This document shows positions 9,534 to 19,387 of a stretch of 64,000 nt of DNA, in pieces; position 1 is the first letter of the stretch; each line of letters opens with the position of its first letter. The notes beneath the pieces are model-generated. The model was not told where the DNA came from. It searched no databases and saw only the letters and a list, made by a program, of their open reading frames with translations. Source of the stretch: an uncultured Muribaculaceae bacterium (GTDB taxonomy: Bacteria > Bacteroidota > Bacteroidia > Bacteroidales > Muribaculaceae); assembly GCA_910583795.1 (NCBI GenBank), contig CAJTZQ010000003.1:23436-87435 (forward strand), given 5' to 3'. A program made the position numbers and the translations under genes.

Positions 9534-10099
9534 ATAAATTCAAGGTCATTCAACTGTCGGGCATAATAGCGTTTCCGAAATTGAAGAATCGCTACTCCTA
9601 CTGCAGCAATAAACATCCCTACCACTGTCGTGGCGAACGCCATTTGCATATTGTAAGCCATAGACCCAATATCTCCGGAAGCGAGTCCCACCAATGCTGG
9701 ACCCATAGGGATCAATGTTCCCATCAAACCAAGCATCGGTCCGAATTTTATCAAAGTTCTACTTTTCCCGAGAATCTTCTCGACATCAACCTCATAATTG
9801 GCAACGAGCCGCTGACAATATTCCGGATCGCAGGAATGATTTATGAGTTCACTCACTAACCCGCAGAATTCTGAACGACTAAGTTTTGAGATGTCTTGAA
9901 TGGTCGCTTCTTCATTGATATGATCAATACCGTTCAGAATATCTGTCGTTTTACGTTGAACGTAAAGTTGCTGAGAATATTCTCCGAAAAATCCTATAAT
10001 ATCTATCAATGCCTTCAACAGGAAAAGCAATAATAGAATAATGACAGGAATCATTAATCCATTTGAGATTACAAATAAGATTTGCGAAATTGTATTCAT
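9503..10099 (-). CDS. MotA/TolQ/ExbB-type proton channel protein
   Basis: 198 residues. Membrane segments at ~12-35, ~118-140 and ~150-175, with the ExbB/TolQ-type core GPMLGLMGTLIPMGPALVGL followed by MQMAFATTVVGMFIAAVGV. These motifs line the proton pore in ExbB, TolQ and MotA. It overlaps the DUF2149 gene, which has ExbD-like topology, so the two likely form a pmf-driven complex. Its position directly downstream of a CobN-like gene copies the arrangement of hmuU in haem-uptake loci of Bacteroidales. Target of the energy transfer (chelatase or TonB receptor) is inference. Confidence 0.85.
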   Translation of the reverse strand: MNTISQILFVISNGLMIPVIILLLLFLLKALIDIIGFFGEYSQQLYVQRKTTDILNGIDHINEEATIQDISKLSRSEFCGLVSELINHSCDPEYCQRLVANYEVDVEKILGKSRTLIKFGPMLGLMGTLIPMGPALVGLASGDIGSMAYNMQMAFATTVVGMFIAAVGVAILQFRKRYYARQLNDLEFICQTLIKIRK

Positions 10100-10101
10100 G
10101 A

Positions 10102-10635
10102 TTATTGAATTCCGTAGATGATTATAATTATTGTGATTATGGATATATTTAAAAGATACAAGCAGTTGAGACGTTCATTGCCATCATTCAGTATTTTTTT
10201 GATCAGGAGCAATATAACATCCATCGACACCATTATGACTGCAGCTGTCAAAATGCCTGTAATATCAAAACTGATGCCGGGATACGCCTTTAATTGATAA
10301 CCGGAAAATGCCATAATAGGAAAGACTATTGAAAATCCGGGGTAATAAAAACATATCTTCTCTTTCCAGCTCAATTGTTTTTCCTGTCGTGTCAATATAA
10401 AACATACCGACACCATGATAAATGATTCGAGCATGCATAGCAAAAGAGCCGTATTGATCGAAACTCCTCCTATCCCAATAAATGAATTTCCACTTTGCCA
10501 TAGTGTGAAACAAAAGGAGAAAATACCCCAGCTTAAGATTACAGGGGCTGACACTTTCCATGGGAATATCGATAATTTGACACTCACACTCAGTGCCGCA
10601 AGAGCCATCAATATTAAGAATAAGATATCTCCCAT
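10102..10635 (-). CDS. Multi-pass membrane protein of CobN/ExbB cluster (HmuT-like position)
   Basis: 177 residues with about six hydrophobic segments and short loops (GDILFLILMALAALSVSV at the start; LNISIITIIIIIYGI at the end). I do not recognise a catalytic motif. It lies 3 bases after the CobN-like gene and 2 bases before the ExbB-like gene, so it is almost certainly co-translated. The order CobN-like, membrane protein, ExbB-like, DUF2149 parallels hmuSTUV of haem loci, where the second gene also encodes a membrane protein of unknown role. A DUF2162-type transporter is an alternative. Function unassigned. Confidence 0.65.
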   Translation of the reverse strand: MGDILFLILMALAALSVSVKLSIFPWKVSAPVILSWGIFSFCFTLWQSGNSFIGIGGVSINTALLLCMLESFIMVSVCFILTRQEKQLSWKEKICFYYPGFSIVFPIMAFSGYQLKAYPGISFDITGILTAAVIMVSMDVILLLIKKILNDGNERLNCLYLLNISIITIIIIIYGIQ

Positions 10636-10638
10636 AAT

Positions 10639-13600
10639 TTATTTTTTTGTTTTATGGCTTCTAATGATAACCCCCATAACAATAATCATCACCGCTATAA
10701 TAATAGCCGGGATTACCCATCCGATATATCTGTTTTGGGCGTCAAGCATTGTCGTCAACGAATCCTTCTTCATCACTATTCCATCTCCTCCGGCAGACAA
10801 CGCCTCGGAAATATCTTTTTTATACGATGAAGCTTTATCTTCAGGCAATGCATTTGCCACATATTCCTGAAGCTTTTGATTCCCGCATACAAATTCAGTA
10901 CATGGCGCACCAAATTTTTCAGTTGTTTCCGCATGAAGTTTCGCAACATTTTTCAGCTGTGCGTCTGAGGCTTTCCAATAACCTTTCCGCGCACTCTCAA
11001 GCATTGTGGCGGTCATCTCCTGAAATGCTGCCGGATTGGTCTTGTCAAAATATTCCTTTATCCCAAGGTCATGACAATCCTCAATATATACGTCGTATAA
11101 ATCATCATAAATATTTTCATTCAAAACCGATTGCCTCATCACATTCCAACCGAATATATTACGGAACATCTCCCCAAACATCTGGGCTGTCGTGGCGTCC
11201 CCTTTCATTCTCTCTGAAATAAAAACAGGATTCAGCAATGATGATCTCACTTCTACCGCCACCGCCTGGTTGGCGTCTTGTAGTTTGGGAAGATATGGAT
11301 TCCTGTAATCAGCCATCACAGCATCCGGTTCTTTGCCATTGATCGAACTTGCGACCAAAGAAAGTCCTCCGGTAAACTCATATACATGATCAAGACTGAT
11401 CGGCCCCCATGTGTTGCTTTGACGTGGCTGCACAATCACGTCCGTATTGGTGACGGCTGCTTTGAATACTGAAGGGTCTGCCTTTCCCCAATGAAGGGTA
11501 TCTCCGTAAAGGGCACACATGTTGTTGACAAAACCTTCCACTATTTCATTCCGGTCATCCCACGAACCTGAATTTTCAGTATAGGCAAGCATACCTGTGC
11601 TATATCCAGAGTTTACAGGACCGAAAACACGCATTGCCGATAATTCTCTTGCATCCTTAGGGGAAACTCCGTTATCAACAAGTATCTTTTCTTGATCAAC
11701 GCTCCCTTCCCTTACATAATTGGGATAAATATCGTCAGTAGATTCCGACGCAAGTTTAACAGCGTCTGTTATCATTTGCAATCTGGAGGCCGCTATATCT
11801 CTAAGTTGACCCGACACTTGCACCATAACATTGATTCTCGGTCTCCCCAATTCTTTCGAAGGAGTCAGTTTAAGATCCATCACCCTTCCTTGGTCATCAC
11901 GCACAGGCTCAACGCCAAGCATTCTGAACGCCTGGGCAAGCGTGGCACCCTGGGAAGATATAAATTCTCCCGCCCAGAAAGTGTAGCTCACTTTCTTTGG
12001 GTATTCTCCATGCCTTTTCAAATAATCCGAAAGGGTCTGCTCCGCAAGTGAGACTCCGTCGTTCCATGCCTTAACTCCAGGGGTTGCCTCTGCGTTTATA
12101 CTGAACATATTTCTTCCGGTGGGTAAGACATTTGGATTTAACACGGGGTCGCCACCTGGAGCCGGTCTTACAGGCTCCCCTGATAATACACTCAACATAG
12201 CTTCAATTTCACTATCTGGAGAAGACATCAGCAATCGGCAGAATTCATTTATCATCTCACTTTCTGCATCGTTATTTGTTTTCGAAGAACAGACATCCCT
12301 CACTTTCTGACGCGCTCCTGAAAGATATTTATGGCGGATAAAATTAGGGTCATGAAGTGATACTTCAGAGATTTTTCTCGTCTCATAATCTTTCTTGGCT
12401 CTCTGATATGCTATCTTATCAGCTACAATTGCTTCTACGGTCGTAGTTACATTTTCTTTCGAATACGGCGTGCCCAGCACATAATAAGCTCCGGTTATTT
12501 TCTCGTTTGCAAGTTCTTCTACAAAATTGTCTACCAATTCAAGCTCTTCCATAGAATATGTGCCAGAAGTGGTGGAATCGAGTTTAAGATCCGAATGCAA
12601 CCCCAAGGATACAATCTCATTTTTAAGGCTGACCGTATTGTTTGACGAATCAGCGATTGCCCTATGAATATTTTCCAAAAGAGAGGAATATTTCTGGCGC
12701 ATTCCCGACTCGACGTATGGAGGAGTCAGATATGTCACCAACACGGCATGGGTTCTTCGCTTAGCGATTATCCCTTCCCCTACATTCCCTGTTGTATAAA
12801 AATAGAAATGCGGTCGATTCCCGATTAATACGTCTGCCCAGTCTGCTTGCGACAACCCAACATTTTTCCCGGGAGTAAACTCCAGATTACCATGCGTGCC
12901 GAAATGTATCAGGGCATCGGCATTGAAACCTTTTTGCATATAAATGTACGGGGCGAGATAACTGTGAGGAGGTGCCACCTGTGCGCCATGGACAAGCTTA
13001 AACTCATCATCTCCCAAGGCAGGACGTGGCTGGGGAAACAATAGTATATTTCCATATTGAATGGCGGAGACGGCGATACTGTCGTTTCTGGAAAGAAGGG
13101 AACCGGGAGCCGCCCCGTATCTGTCAGTCACTTCCTTGTATTTTTCAGGTAATAATATCTCTTTTGCCCATTTTTCGTATGTGGACTTATCCAACCATAC
13201 AGGGGAGGCTTCATCCATAAATTTTTTTTGAGCCCCCTCAGCGTATGATCCCATAACTGAGCCTTTGAGCATGAGTTCCTTCTTAAACTCTTCAAGTGTT
13301 GAAGGAAGACCATCGACATTATAACCTTCTCTCTGGAGACGTTTCAGAAAATTATATAAAGACGGCACAACCTCCATCCCGGATGCAAGCAACGCATCTT
13401 TGCCGGGGGATTTAAAATATCCTATCGCTACCTTTTTATCAATGTTTCTCATTTTCTTGAGATTCATGAATCTGGTGAACTGCTCCATGAATGCATTGAT
13501 CCTTTCCGGATCCGGATTATAGACCATATATCCGTCTTTTCCTGCATCTTGTGTAGATATACAAAGTGGAGTCATGGCTCCGTCAATTTCCGGCACGACT

Positions 13601-14520
13601 ATACGCGCATTGAGAGTCCCGGCTGCTACGGGTAATGTTGGATCAAGCCATTTCTCTCGAGGTTGAATCAAAGGGAAAGGCATAAATAGGGGGATTTTAT
13701 TGTCATAACACCAATTTATAAGAGTGTCATTACCTAATCTGCCCATCGGTAGATATACAATTGCAGCCGGAGAAATCTCTTTTATCATTTTTGCGCGCGC
13801 CTTTCCAGATGCAGAAAGGGGGTAAACATTATATCCCTCTCTTGTAAGCCGTGAAATCAATGTGTCGACATGCGCACGGTTGCCCTCCACAGGGAAAGTT
13901 ATTCCGGAGATAAATGCCACATTCCTGTTTGAATCTGCATACAATCCCCTCTCCTTTAAGTATTCAGTTAGTTGACTCGATTTTTCGAAATATTTCCCGC
14001 TTTCAAGATGATAAAACATGTTGTTGGGAAGAAGCGTGGGAGGTAAATATGATTTATCTCCCCATTTGTCTGGAGTAGCTATGGCTCTGGCATATCTCAG
14101 GAGATTTGAGTAGTTTGATCTGCAAGGATTTCTGAAATATGATTGTAATGTGTCTTTTTGAGCATCAGTTACGTTATAATTCACATCGACACTGAAATTC
14201 CTGAGGGTGGAAGTAAAAAATTTAACTCCGGCATCGGCAGCCTCCCTTATGTCTGCCATTTGAATTGAGTCGAGAAACAGTCCTCTTCCAAACATCAGCA
14301 CGGCATCATAATTCTTGAAACCGTGTGCCTCTGACATGGGAAGACAAGTGACGTCTATATGTTTGTTTGTATTATTGAGCCGGATTTCCGCCTCTTGCGC
14401 AGGAAGAGAATTGACGACAAGGATTTTGGTGGATGAAAACCATCTATTATAAACGTATGTACCGATACCTGCCACAATCAGGCAGGCACCGGCAATTAAC
14501 AACAACTGTTTTCTCGACAT
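10639..14520 (-). CDS. CobN/HmuS-like chelatase, membrane-anchored, predicted periplasmic
   Basis: 1293 residues, the normal CobN/BchH size. Chelatase-family motifs include VPEIDGAMTPL, QPRPALGDDEFKLVHGAQVA, DALIHFGTHGNLEFTPGK, VSYTFWAGEFISSQGATLAQ and the SNTWGPISLDHVYEFTGGL block near the C-terminal third. Unlike cytoplasmic CobN there is a membrane segment at residues 6-25 and another at the C-terminus (WVIPAIIIAVMIIVMGVII), so the bulk should lie in the periplasm. No CobS/CobT AAA partners are in the window and the pathway is the early-cobalt type with CbiK, so a classical late cobalt-insertion role is unlikely. HmuS, the membrane-anchored CobN homologue of Bacteroidales haem loci, is the nearest functional analogy. 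The metal/tetrapyrrole substrate is unknown. Confidence 0.88.
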   Translation of the reverse strand: MSRKQLLLIAGACLIVAGIGTYVYNRWFSSTKILVVNSLPAQEAEIRLNNTNKHIDVTCLPMSEAHGFKNYDAVLMFGRGLFLDSIQMADIREAADAGVKFFTSTLRNFSVDVNYNVTDAQKDTLQSYFRNPCRSNYSNLLRYARAIATPDKWGDKSYLPPTLLPNNMFYHLESGKYFEKSSQLTEYLKERGLYADSNRNVAFISGITFPVEGNRAHVDTLISRLTREGYNVYPLSASGKARAKMIKEISPAAIVYLPMGRLGNDTLINWCYDNKIPLFMPFPLIQPREKWLDPTLPVAAGTLNARIVVPEIDGAMTPLCISTQDAGKDGYMVYNPDPERINAFMEQFTRFMNLKKMRNIDKKVAIGYFKSPGKDALLASGMEVVPSLYNFLKRLQREGYNVDGLPSTLEEFKKELMLKGSVMGSYAEGAQKKFMDEASPVWLDKSTYEKWAKEILLPEKYKEVTDRYGAAPGSLLSRNDSIAVSAIQYGNILLFPQPRPALGDDEFKLVHGAQVAPPHSYLAPYIYMQKGFNADALIHFGTHGNLEFTPGKNVGLSQADWADVLIGNRPHFYFYTTGNVGEGIIAKRRTHAVLVTYLTPPYVESGMRQKYSSLLENIHRAIADSSNNTVSLKNEIVSLGLHSDLKLDSTTSGTYSMEELELVDNFVEELANEKITGAYYVLGTPYSKENVTTTVEAIVADKIAYQRAKKDYETRKISEVSLHDPNFIRHKYLSGARQKVRDVCSSKTNNDAESEMINEFCRLLMSSPDSEIEAMLSVLSGEPVRPAPGGDPVLNPNVLPTGRNMFSINAEATPGVKAWNDGVSLAEQTLSDYLKRHGEYPKKVSYTFWAGEFISSQGATLAQAFRMLGVEPVRDDQGRVMDLKLTPSKELGRPRINVMVQVSGQLRDIAASRLQMITDAVKLASESTDDIYPNYVREGSVDQEKILVDNGVSPKDARELSAMRVFGPVNSGYSTGMLAYTENSGSWDDRNEIVEGFVNNMCALYGDTLHWGKADPSVFKAAVTNTDVIVQPRQSNTWGPISLDHVYEFTGGLSLVASSINGKEPDAVMADYRNPYLPKLQDANQAVAVEVRSSLLNPVFISERMKGDATTAQMFGEMFRNIFGWNVMRQSVLNENIYDDLYDVYIEDCHDLGIKEYFDKTNPAAFQEMTATMLESARKGYWKASDAQLKNVAKLHAETTEKFGAPCTEFVCGNQKLQEYVANALPEDKASSYKKDISEALSAGGDGIVMKKDSLTTMLDAQNRYIGWVIPAIIIAVMIIVMGVIIRSHKTKK

Positions 14521-14540
14521 ATACTGTAACTTTGGATGAA

Positions 14541-15437
14541 TTAAAGATTCTCCTTTAGAAATGCAGCTTTACGCTCAACTGGGGTTAAAGGACGCTCCTT
14601 AAGGCCATCCTTGATATGCTGAATGTAGATATCCTGTATCGCAGGAATATGTCCGAGACCTTCAATAATGACTGAGACTTTAAAACCTTCCTTTTCCAGA
14701 TTTTCTTTCCAATCTCCGGCGATATCATTTCTTGCATGATCTCCGGCAACAAACATAAAGGGAATCAATGTCACATTCTTGACTTTTGAAGATTTCAATT
14801 TAGCAAGAGTTGTTTCAAATGTTGGATATCCCTCAACTGTTGCGACATGAAAATCGGGATTCCCTTCAGCTCCAAACATATAATCCATTTGTGAATAAAT
14901 TGCGTTAGCGGGGGTCTCTGTTCCATGTCCGATCAACACCACGGCTGAATTCTTCCCTTTTGGTGATGAATAACGCTCAGCCAATATTTTTTCTACATTC
15001 AGACAGTCTTCGATAGAATAAAGCAGCGGGCGGCCGATTCTTAGATCCTTGAAGAAAGGAACCATATAGTCGGCTTCATTACGCAGTGCCTCAGCCTCTA
15101 TGCCGTCGATTACATTAGTGCTCTGTATAAATACATGGGTATAGCCTTCGGCAGCCAATTTGAGAAGTGCCTCTCGAGGTGTAGGCTTTACGATTCCCCG
15201 TTTGGCAAGACGTGAAATTATTATCCTGGAGGTATATGCCTCTACAACTTTCATCTCAGGAAATTCATTCTTGGCTTTTTCATTTATCGCATCAATAGTG
15301 GCAGCCCTGGTATCATCAAAAGTCGTGCCGAAATGCACCATCAGCAAAGCAGACTTATCTTCATCTTTAGTTCCGTTAGAACCCATAGAGACAAAACAAA
15401 TGTGCATAAAGAAAAATAATAATATAATCTTTTTCAT
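14541..15437 (-). CDS. cbiK: CbiK-type sirohydrochlorin cobaltochelatase with signal peptide
   Basis: 298 residues. Metal-site residues of CbiK are in place: His171 in IGHGTE, Glu203 in VEGYP and His234 in AGDHARND, with spacing like the Salmonella enzyme's His/Glu/His triad. VHFGTTFDDTR at 34-44 is the family start. Before it lies a hydrophobic segment (KKIILLFFFMHICFVS) that looks like a signal peptide, as in the periplasmic CbiK of Desulfovibrio, so export is predicted. The reaction is insertion of Co(II) into sirohydrochlorin, or ferrochelation of a related ring. It precedes the CobN-like gene by 20 bases. An exported chelatase in a biosynthetic operon is unusual. Confidence 0.88.
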   Translation of the reverse strand: MKKIILLFFFMHICFVSMGSNGTKDEDKSALLMVHFGTTFDDTRAATIDAINEKAKNEFPEMKVVEAYTSRIIISRLAKRGIVKPTPREALLKLAAEGYTHVFIQSTNVIDGIEAEALRNEADYMVPFFKDLRIGRPLLYSIEDCLNVEKILAERYSSPKGKNSAVVLIGHGTETPANAIYSQMDYMFGAEGNPDFHVATVEGYPTFETTLAKLKSSKVKNVTLIPFMFVAGDHARNDIAGDWKENLEKEGFKVSVIIEGLGHIPAIQDIYIQHIKDGLKERPLTPVERKAAFLKENL

Positions 15438-15475
15438 GTTGTCAGTGAGTAATGAAGTTATAAAAGTTTTATGAG

Positions 15476-15524
15476 TAAAGTAATTTTATTCAGTTCTTTA
15501 ACAACACTGAATAAAATTACTTTA
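15476..15524 (-). terminator. 19-bp perfect hairpin between lipoprotein and cbiK genes
   Basis: Arms at 15476-15494 and 15506-15524 are perfectly complementary (19 bp, 11-base loop). It lies between the stop of the DUF4374 gene and the start of cbiK. The minus-strand RNA lacks a clean U-run after the stem, so it may act as a partial terminator or an RNA-stability element that keeps the receptor/lipoprotein part of the message more abundant than the chelatase part. The operon otherwise continues in the same direction. Confidence 0.55.
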
Positions 15525-15543
15525 CCAATTAAGCTATTTAAAT

Positions 15544-16827
15544 TTATTTCTTCAAATTTTCCACCACTCTTATCTGTTCGAAATAATATCCCGAAGCCAT
15601 TTCAGCACCTTTAGTAACCGATCCGGTTTTTGCATCATAAATATAAATAACCGGATTGGTATCTTCAGCATCTACTCCGATATAAGCCTTACCGTTAACA
15701 AAGGTCATTCTGGAAGAGAAACGACCGCTACTGTAATCAAGTTGCTTACCTTCATACATTACGGGAGTACTTGTGCCAGATACTAAATCTATAACAGTGT
15801 AATAATGGCTGAAAGAATCTATTCCTGTGCCAATTTTATCTTCTCGTGCATACGCCATGACTTTATTGCCACCCATATATTCTATTGAAACCAATTTCCC
15901 TTCATGTGGGTAACCGTTGTATGATGGATCAAAAGTTGTAGAGTTGGCTGGAATGCGAAGGAGATAGCTCTTTTCACCATTATCAGTATCTCCATAGCAA
16001 GCTAAATACAAATCATTATTATCCGCTACAAAAGTAATCTTCTGAAGAAGTTCACCATATGCGGATCCTACCATCTCACAGTCAATTGGGCAAGACGTGT
16101 TTGATTCAACGTTCATATTCTCGGGCTTAATAACAGCTGTATAGAAAGGAGTTGTGCGAGTATTCTTTCCTCCTTGAATAGATCCTTTGCCATAATAAAA
16201 ATAGAACAATCTATTATCTGATTTACGATAAGCAAGCACACCCGATGTTGTGAAAACTGTCGCATTTTCCGGAAGAGGGATGTCAAGAGTTCCCTCATCA
16301 ATTATTGTCATCTCGTCGGCATTCAACTTGGTCCAAACAATACTTTTCGAATCACCAGCCGCAGCCATAATTAATAATGTGGTGTCATCAAGCCACGCAT
16401 GCGTATATTTTCTGGTCGAAAATGTATTGGTCTTCATCTGGCGTTCAGCTATAGTAATGATTTTATTGTCTTCGATCACATATTTGCCAAACCGGTTGCC
16501 GGCAACGGGTACCTGATAGTAATAGGGACCTTTCAAAATCGTCTCCATAGAAAGGATTGAATTCACCTCCGTTCCATCCCCGACAAATGTGATTTCAGGT
16601 TGATCTGCATCAAGAGAACTCAGACTCTTCACCAAGGTCTGCACGTCTCTTCCCATTCCACCGTGACGATCAAGCGCAACCCAAAGATCAAAATGATAAT
16701 CTTCAACTACTGTTGATCCGCCAGGATTCTCAGGAACATCCGGTTTGTCATCATCTGAGCATCCTGTCAACATGGCTCCCATTGCAAACATCATGAAAGC
16801 CGAAAGTAAAAATTTGAATTTTTTCAT
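15544..16827 (-). CDS. DUF4374 surface/periplasmic lipoprotein of cobalamin operon
   Basis: 427 residues from the ATG at 16827. The start is chosen because MKKFKFLLSAFMMFAMGAML followed by TGCSDDD is a lipoprotein signal; the longer frame adds 19 unlikely residues. The Asp-rich stretch after the lipobox Cys resembles the lipoprotein export signal that sends Bacteroidetes lipoproteins to the cell surface. The rest is beta-rich with repeated segments (such as THAWLDDTTLLIMAAAGD and VLAYRKSDNRLFYFYYG), consistent with a beta-propeller, as in DUF4374. It lies immediately downstream of the TonB receptor gene; surface corrinoid capture, by analogy with BtuG of Bacteroides, is inference. Confidence 0.78.
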   Translation of the reverse strand: MKKFKFLLSAFMMFAMGAMLTGCSDDDKPDVPENPGGSTVVEDYHFDLWVALDRHGGMGRDVQTLVKSLSSLDADQPEITFVGDGTEVNSILSMETILKGPYYYQVPVAGNRFGKYVIEDNKIITIAERQMKTNTFSTRKYTHAWLDDTTLLIMAAAGDSKSIVWTKLNADEMTIIDEGTLDIPLPENATVFTTSGVLAYRKSDNRLFYFYYGKGSIQGGKNTRTTPFYTAVIKPENMNVESNTSCPIDCEMVGSAYGELLQKITFVADNNDLYLACYGDTDNGEKSYLLRIPANSTTFDPSYNGYPHEGKLVSIEYMGGNKVMAYAREDKIGTGIDSFSHYYTVIDLVSGTSTPVMYEGKQLDYSSGRFSSRMTFVNGKAYIGVDAEDTNPVIYIYDAKTGSVTKGAEMASGYYFEQIRVVENLKK

Positions 16828-16887
16828 AAAAAATATAATTATATGAACATGATTACTTAACCAACTGATTGTCAATAAAACCATTCG

Positions 16888-19257
16888 TTATTGAATAAAT
16901 ATTCGAAATTTTGCATAGATAGCTCTTCCCGGCTTTTGCAACATGTAGTTGTCGTAAGAAAGCCGGTCAAAGAGATTATCGCATGTTATTGAAAAGTTAT
17001 ATTTCCCGTTCCGGATAGAATAAGTCAATCCGAGATCAACAATAGTTTGTGTCGGTATTTTAGCTTTTGAAGAAGCAGCTCCATATGTTTCCCAATTAAG
17101 ATAATACCAGTTTATCCATTCCAACGAAGCCTCGATCTTTAATTTATCATTCAATCTGGTAAGATCACTAAATATATATGAAGCTTCAATATTTCCGAAA
17201 AGCCAAGGCTTATTGGGTACACGGTTTTTATATGTTGCAGAAGGATTTCCATCTGTTTTATAGCGTTTCATATCGCGTGTATCATTCCAGCTCCCGTTAA
17301 CAGACAACTGAAAAGAATCCATCCATGAATACATGATATTAAAATCCATCCCCTTGACATGAACAGCAGGGGTGTTTACATATTGCATATATCCGTCTCT
17401 TTCCGATATGGTTGCACGTATGTAATCATCTACATTCCTTATAAAGCCATTTAATTCATAAGAAATAATATTCGCGTCACCGACAAGCCAGGTTCCAAAA
17501 ACTCCCAAATTAAAATTGTTGCTTTGTTCAGGACTAAGTTTTAAGTTAGGAAGAACCGTTGTGCCGTTTCCAAGCAATTCTCTTGAAAATGGAAGTCGGA
17601 CACTATGTTCATAAGATCCCTTAACCGATAGTTCTGGAAAAATAGTAAATCGACTTCCTGCTCCCCCGCCCCAATAATTTTTTGAATCATGTTTCTTCAC
17701 ATCATTTGCACCGGTGATAACAGCATTATCTGTTTGTTCGATTGATGTGCAGTTAATATAATCTTTTACAAAAAACATATTCTGCCATTTTTCTTCAAAA
17801 AAAGAATGAGTGTAGTTTAAAGAAAGAATATGCTTTGTAAGTATGTCATTGGTCGGTTCAAAAGTATCATCAATCTCATCATGCCGGCAATTCCCCCGAC
17901 GGTTTAACATATAATTAAAACCTATTTCATGATTATCAATAAATTTATAATCTATTCCGGTATTTAATATTGTTAGAGGACGATGATAAACCCTGATTGT
18001 TTTAGCTTTATTGTTCATTTCATTACCGGTGGATGGTATCCAGCTACCATCCCATGAATATCTTCTAAATGCCGTGTCAACTGTCTCGCTGCGATCTTGT
18101 GTATGTGAGATTGTTAAACGTGTAGCAAACTTGCCAAACACTTTAGCATAACGGGAATAAACATTCCAGGCATTTGAATGGCGCTCAGGTTTACCATAGA
18201 CCTTATTTTGCATAGCGCCGGTCTGGATTTCTTTATCTATCTTTATGTAGGAAGTTCCAATAAAAAATGAGTCTGCCCATTTGGTGTCATTCACTCCTCC
18301 CTCTATCTGACCCGATATAGATAGATAATCATCATGAAATCTTTTTTTATTTGTATATATATATTTATCGTCCTGTTCGCTCCATACTTCCACACCTTTC
18401 ATAGTATAGTCGTTTTTTGAATAGTTCAATCCAAAAGTAGGACGGATCACAATAGGTGTTCCCGATACAGAGATCTGAGACGTCAGATCAGCCGTGTGAG
18501 TATGAAAAGAACCAAATCCGTAGGAGGCATCCAAAAAATTCTTTTTTTGTCGTTTTGTGACTATGTTAACAACACCTCCCAATGCATCTGATCCAAGGTA
18601 TGCCGGCACAACCCCTTTGTACAGTTCTACCCTTTCCACAGTATTGATAGGGATATTATCAAGATTGACCTCGCTTCCTCGAGCATCAAGTGGCATTCCA
18701 TCAATAAAATATCGTATGGAATTACCGGAGAGCCCATTAATGGAAAGATCAAGATCGGAACCGGCTCCACCTTCTCTTCTTACTTTTATGCCTGCGCTCC
18801 TATTTACAAGATCATTCAAATTTACATGTTTATTTACATCGGCTTTTATCTCAACTGCATTTATATTTAATGCGCCTTCTACCAATTCTCGTCCTTTTGA
18901 TTTTCCTATAACCCTGACATCTTTTAGAGTCACTGCATTTTCTTGCAGTACAAAATCACATATTGTGTCAGAGGTCAAGATTAATGTACGGTAAGATGAA
19001 TTGAAGCCAAAAGCCTCTACTTGCAAGTCATAACTTCCACCTGACAAATTATTAAAGGAATATATGCCGTTTTCATTGGTAGTGGTTGATTTAGACAAAC
19101 CTTTAACTGCGATTGTTGCAAATTCAATAGGGACACCGTGAGAATCCTTCACAGAACCCGAAATCACGTATTGTCCTGCCGCGAAAATTTCACTGCAGGA
19201 TATCAAAAAGGATGTTAAAAGGATAGGGAAACGCCTTTTTGTCATGTCGTTGGTCAA
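16888..19257 (-). CDS. btuB: TonB-dependent outer-membrane receptor, corrinoid uptake (BtuB-like)
   Basis: 789 residues; start at 19257 or at the internal ATG 19245. Signal peptide (~1-27), then a CarboxypepD-like domain (VISGSVKDSHGVPIEFATIA), a plug domain (VNLNDLVNRSAGIKVRREGG ... YFIDGMPLDARGSEVNLDNI ... RVELYKGVVPAYLG ... LGGVVNIVTK) and a beta-barrel ending in an aromatic residue pattern (YAKFRIFIQ). First gene after the cobalamin riboswitch, which is the main reason to call corrinoid as ligand; haem or another tetrapyrrole remains possible given the CobN/HmuS-like module downstream. Confidence 0.88.
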   Translation of the reverse strand: MTNDMTKRRFPILLTSFLISCSEIFAAGQYVISGSVKDSHGVPIEFATIAVKGLSKSTTTNENGIYSFNNLSGGSYDLQVEAFGFNSSYRTLILTSDTICDFVLQENAVTLKDVRVIGKSKGRELVEGALNINAVEIKADVNKHVNLNDLVNRSAGIKVRREGGAGSDLDLSINGLSGNSIRYFIDGMPLDARGSEVNLDNIPINTVERVELYKGVVPAYLGSDALGGVVNIVTKRQKKNFLDASYGFGSFHTHTADLTSQISVSGTPIVIRPTFGLNYSKNDYTMKGVEVWSEQDDKYIYTNKKRFHDDYLSISGQIEGGVNDTKWADSFFIGTSYIKIDKEIQTGAMQNKVYGKPERHSNAWNVYSRYAKVFGKFATRLTISHTQDRSETVDTAFRRYSWDGSWIPSTGNEMNNKAKTIRVYHRPLTILNTGIDYKFIDNHEIGFNYMLNRRGNCRHDEIDDTFEPTNDILTKHILSLNYTHSFFEEKWQNMFFVKDYINCTSIEQTDNAVITGANDVKKHDSKNYWGGGAGSRFTIFPELSVKGSYEHSVRLPFSRELLGNGTTVLPNLKLSPEQSNNFNLGVFGTWLVGDANIISYELNGFIRNVDDYIRATISERDGYMQYVNTPAVHVKGMDFNIMYSWMDSFQLSVNGSWNDTRDMKRYKTDGNPSATYKNRVPNKPWLFGNIEASYIFSDLTRLNDKLKIEASLEWINWYYLNWETYGAASSKAKIPTQTIVDLGLTYSIRNGKYNFSITCDNLFDRLSYDNYMLQKPGRAIYAKFRIFIQ

Positions 19258-19387
19258 ATAATATATGCGGGATTGCTGTCATAACAAGCACCCTCAACCT
19301 CTGACCATAATTCCCGAATTAATGGAATTAGAAAAGGCGGAATTGGTGTTTTGTCATTTTATATCCCGAAAATTACAAAACAATTAT

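Noticed and set aside
10639..14520. Magnesium chelatase BchH or classical aerobic CobN
   Set aside because: There are no ChlI/D or CobS/T partners and no chlorophyll genes, the protein is membrane anchored and the pathway is anaerobic; HmuS-like is a better fit.
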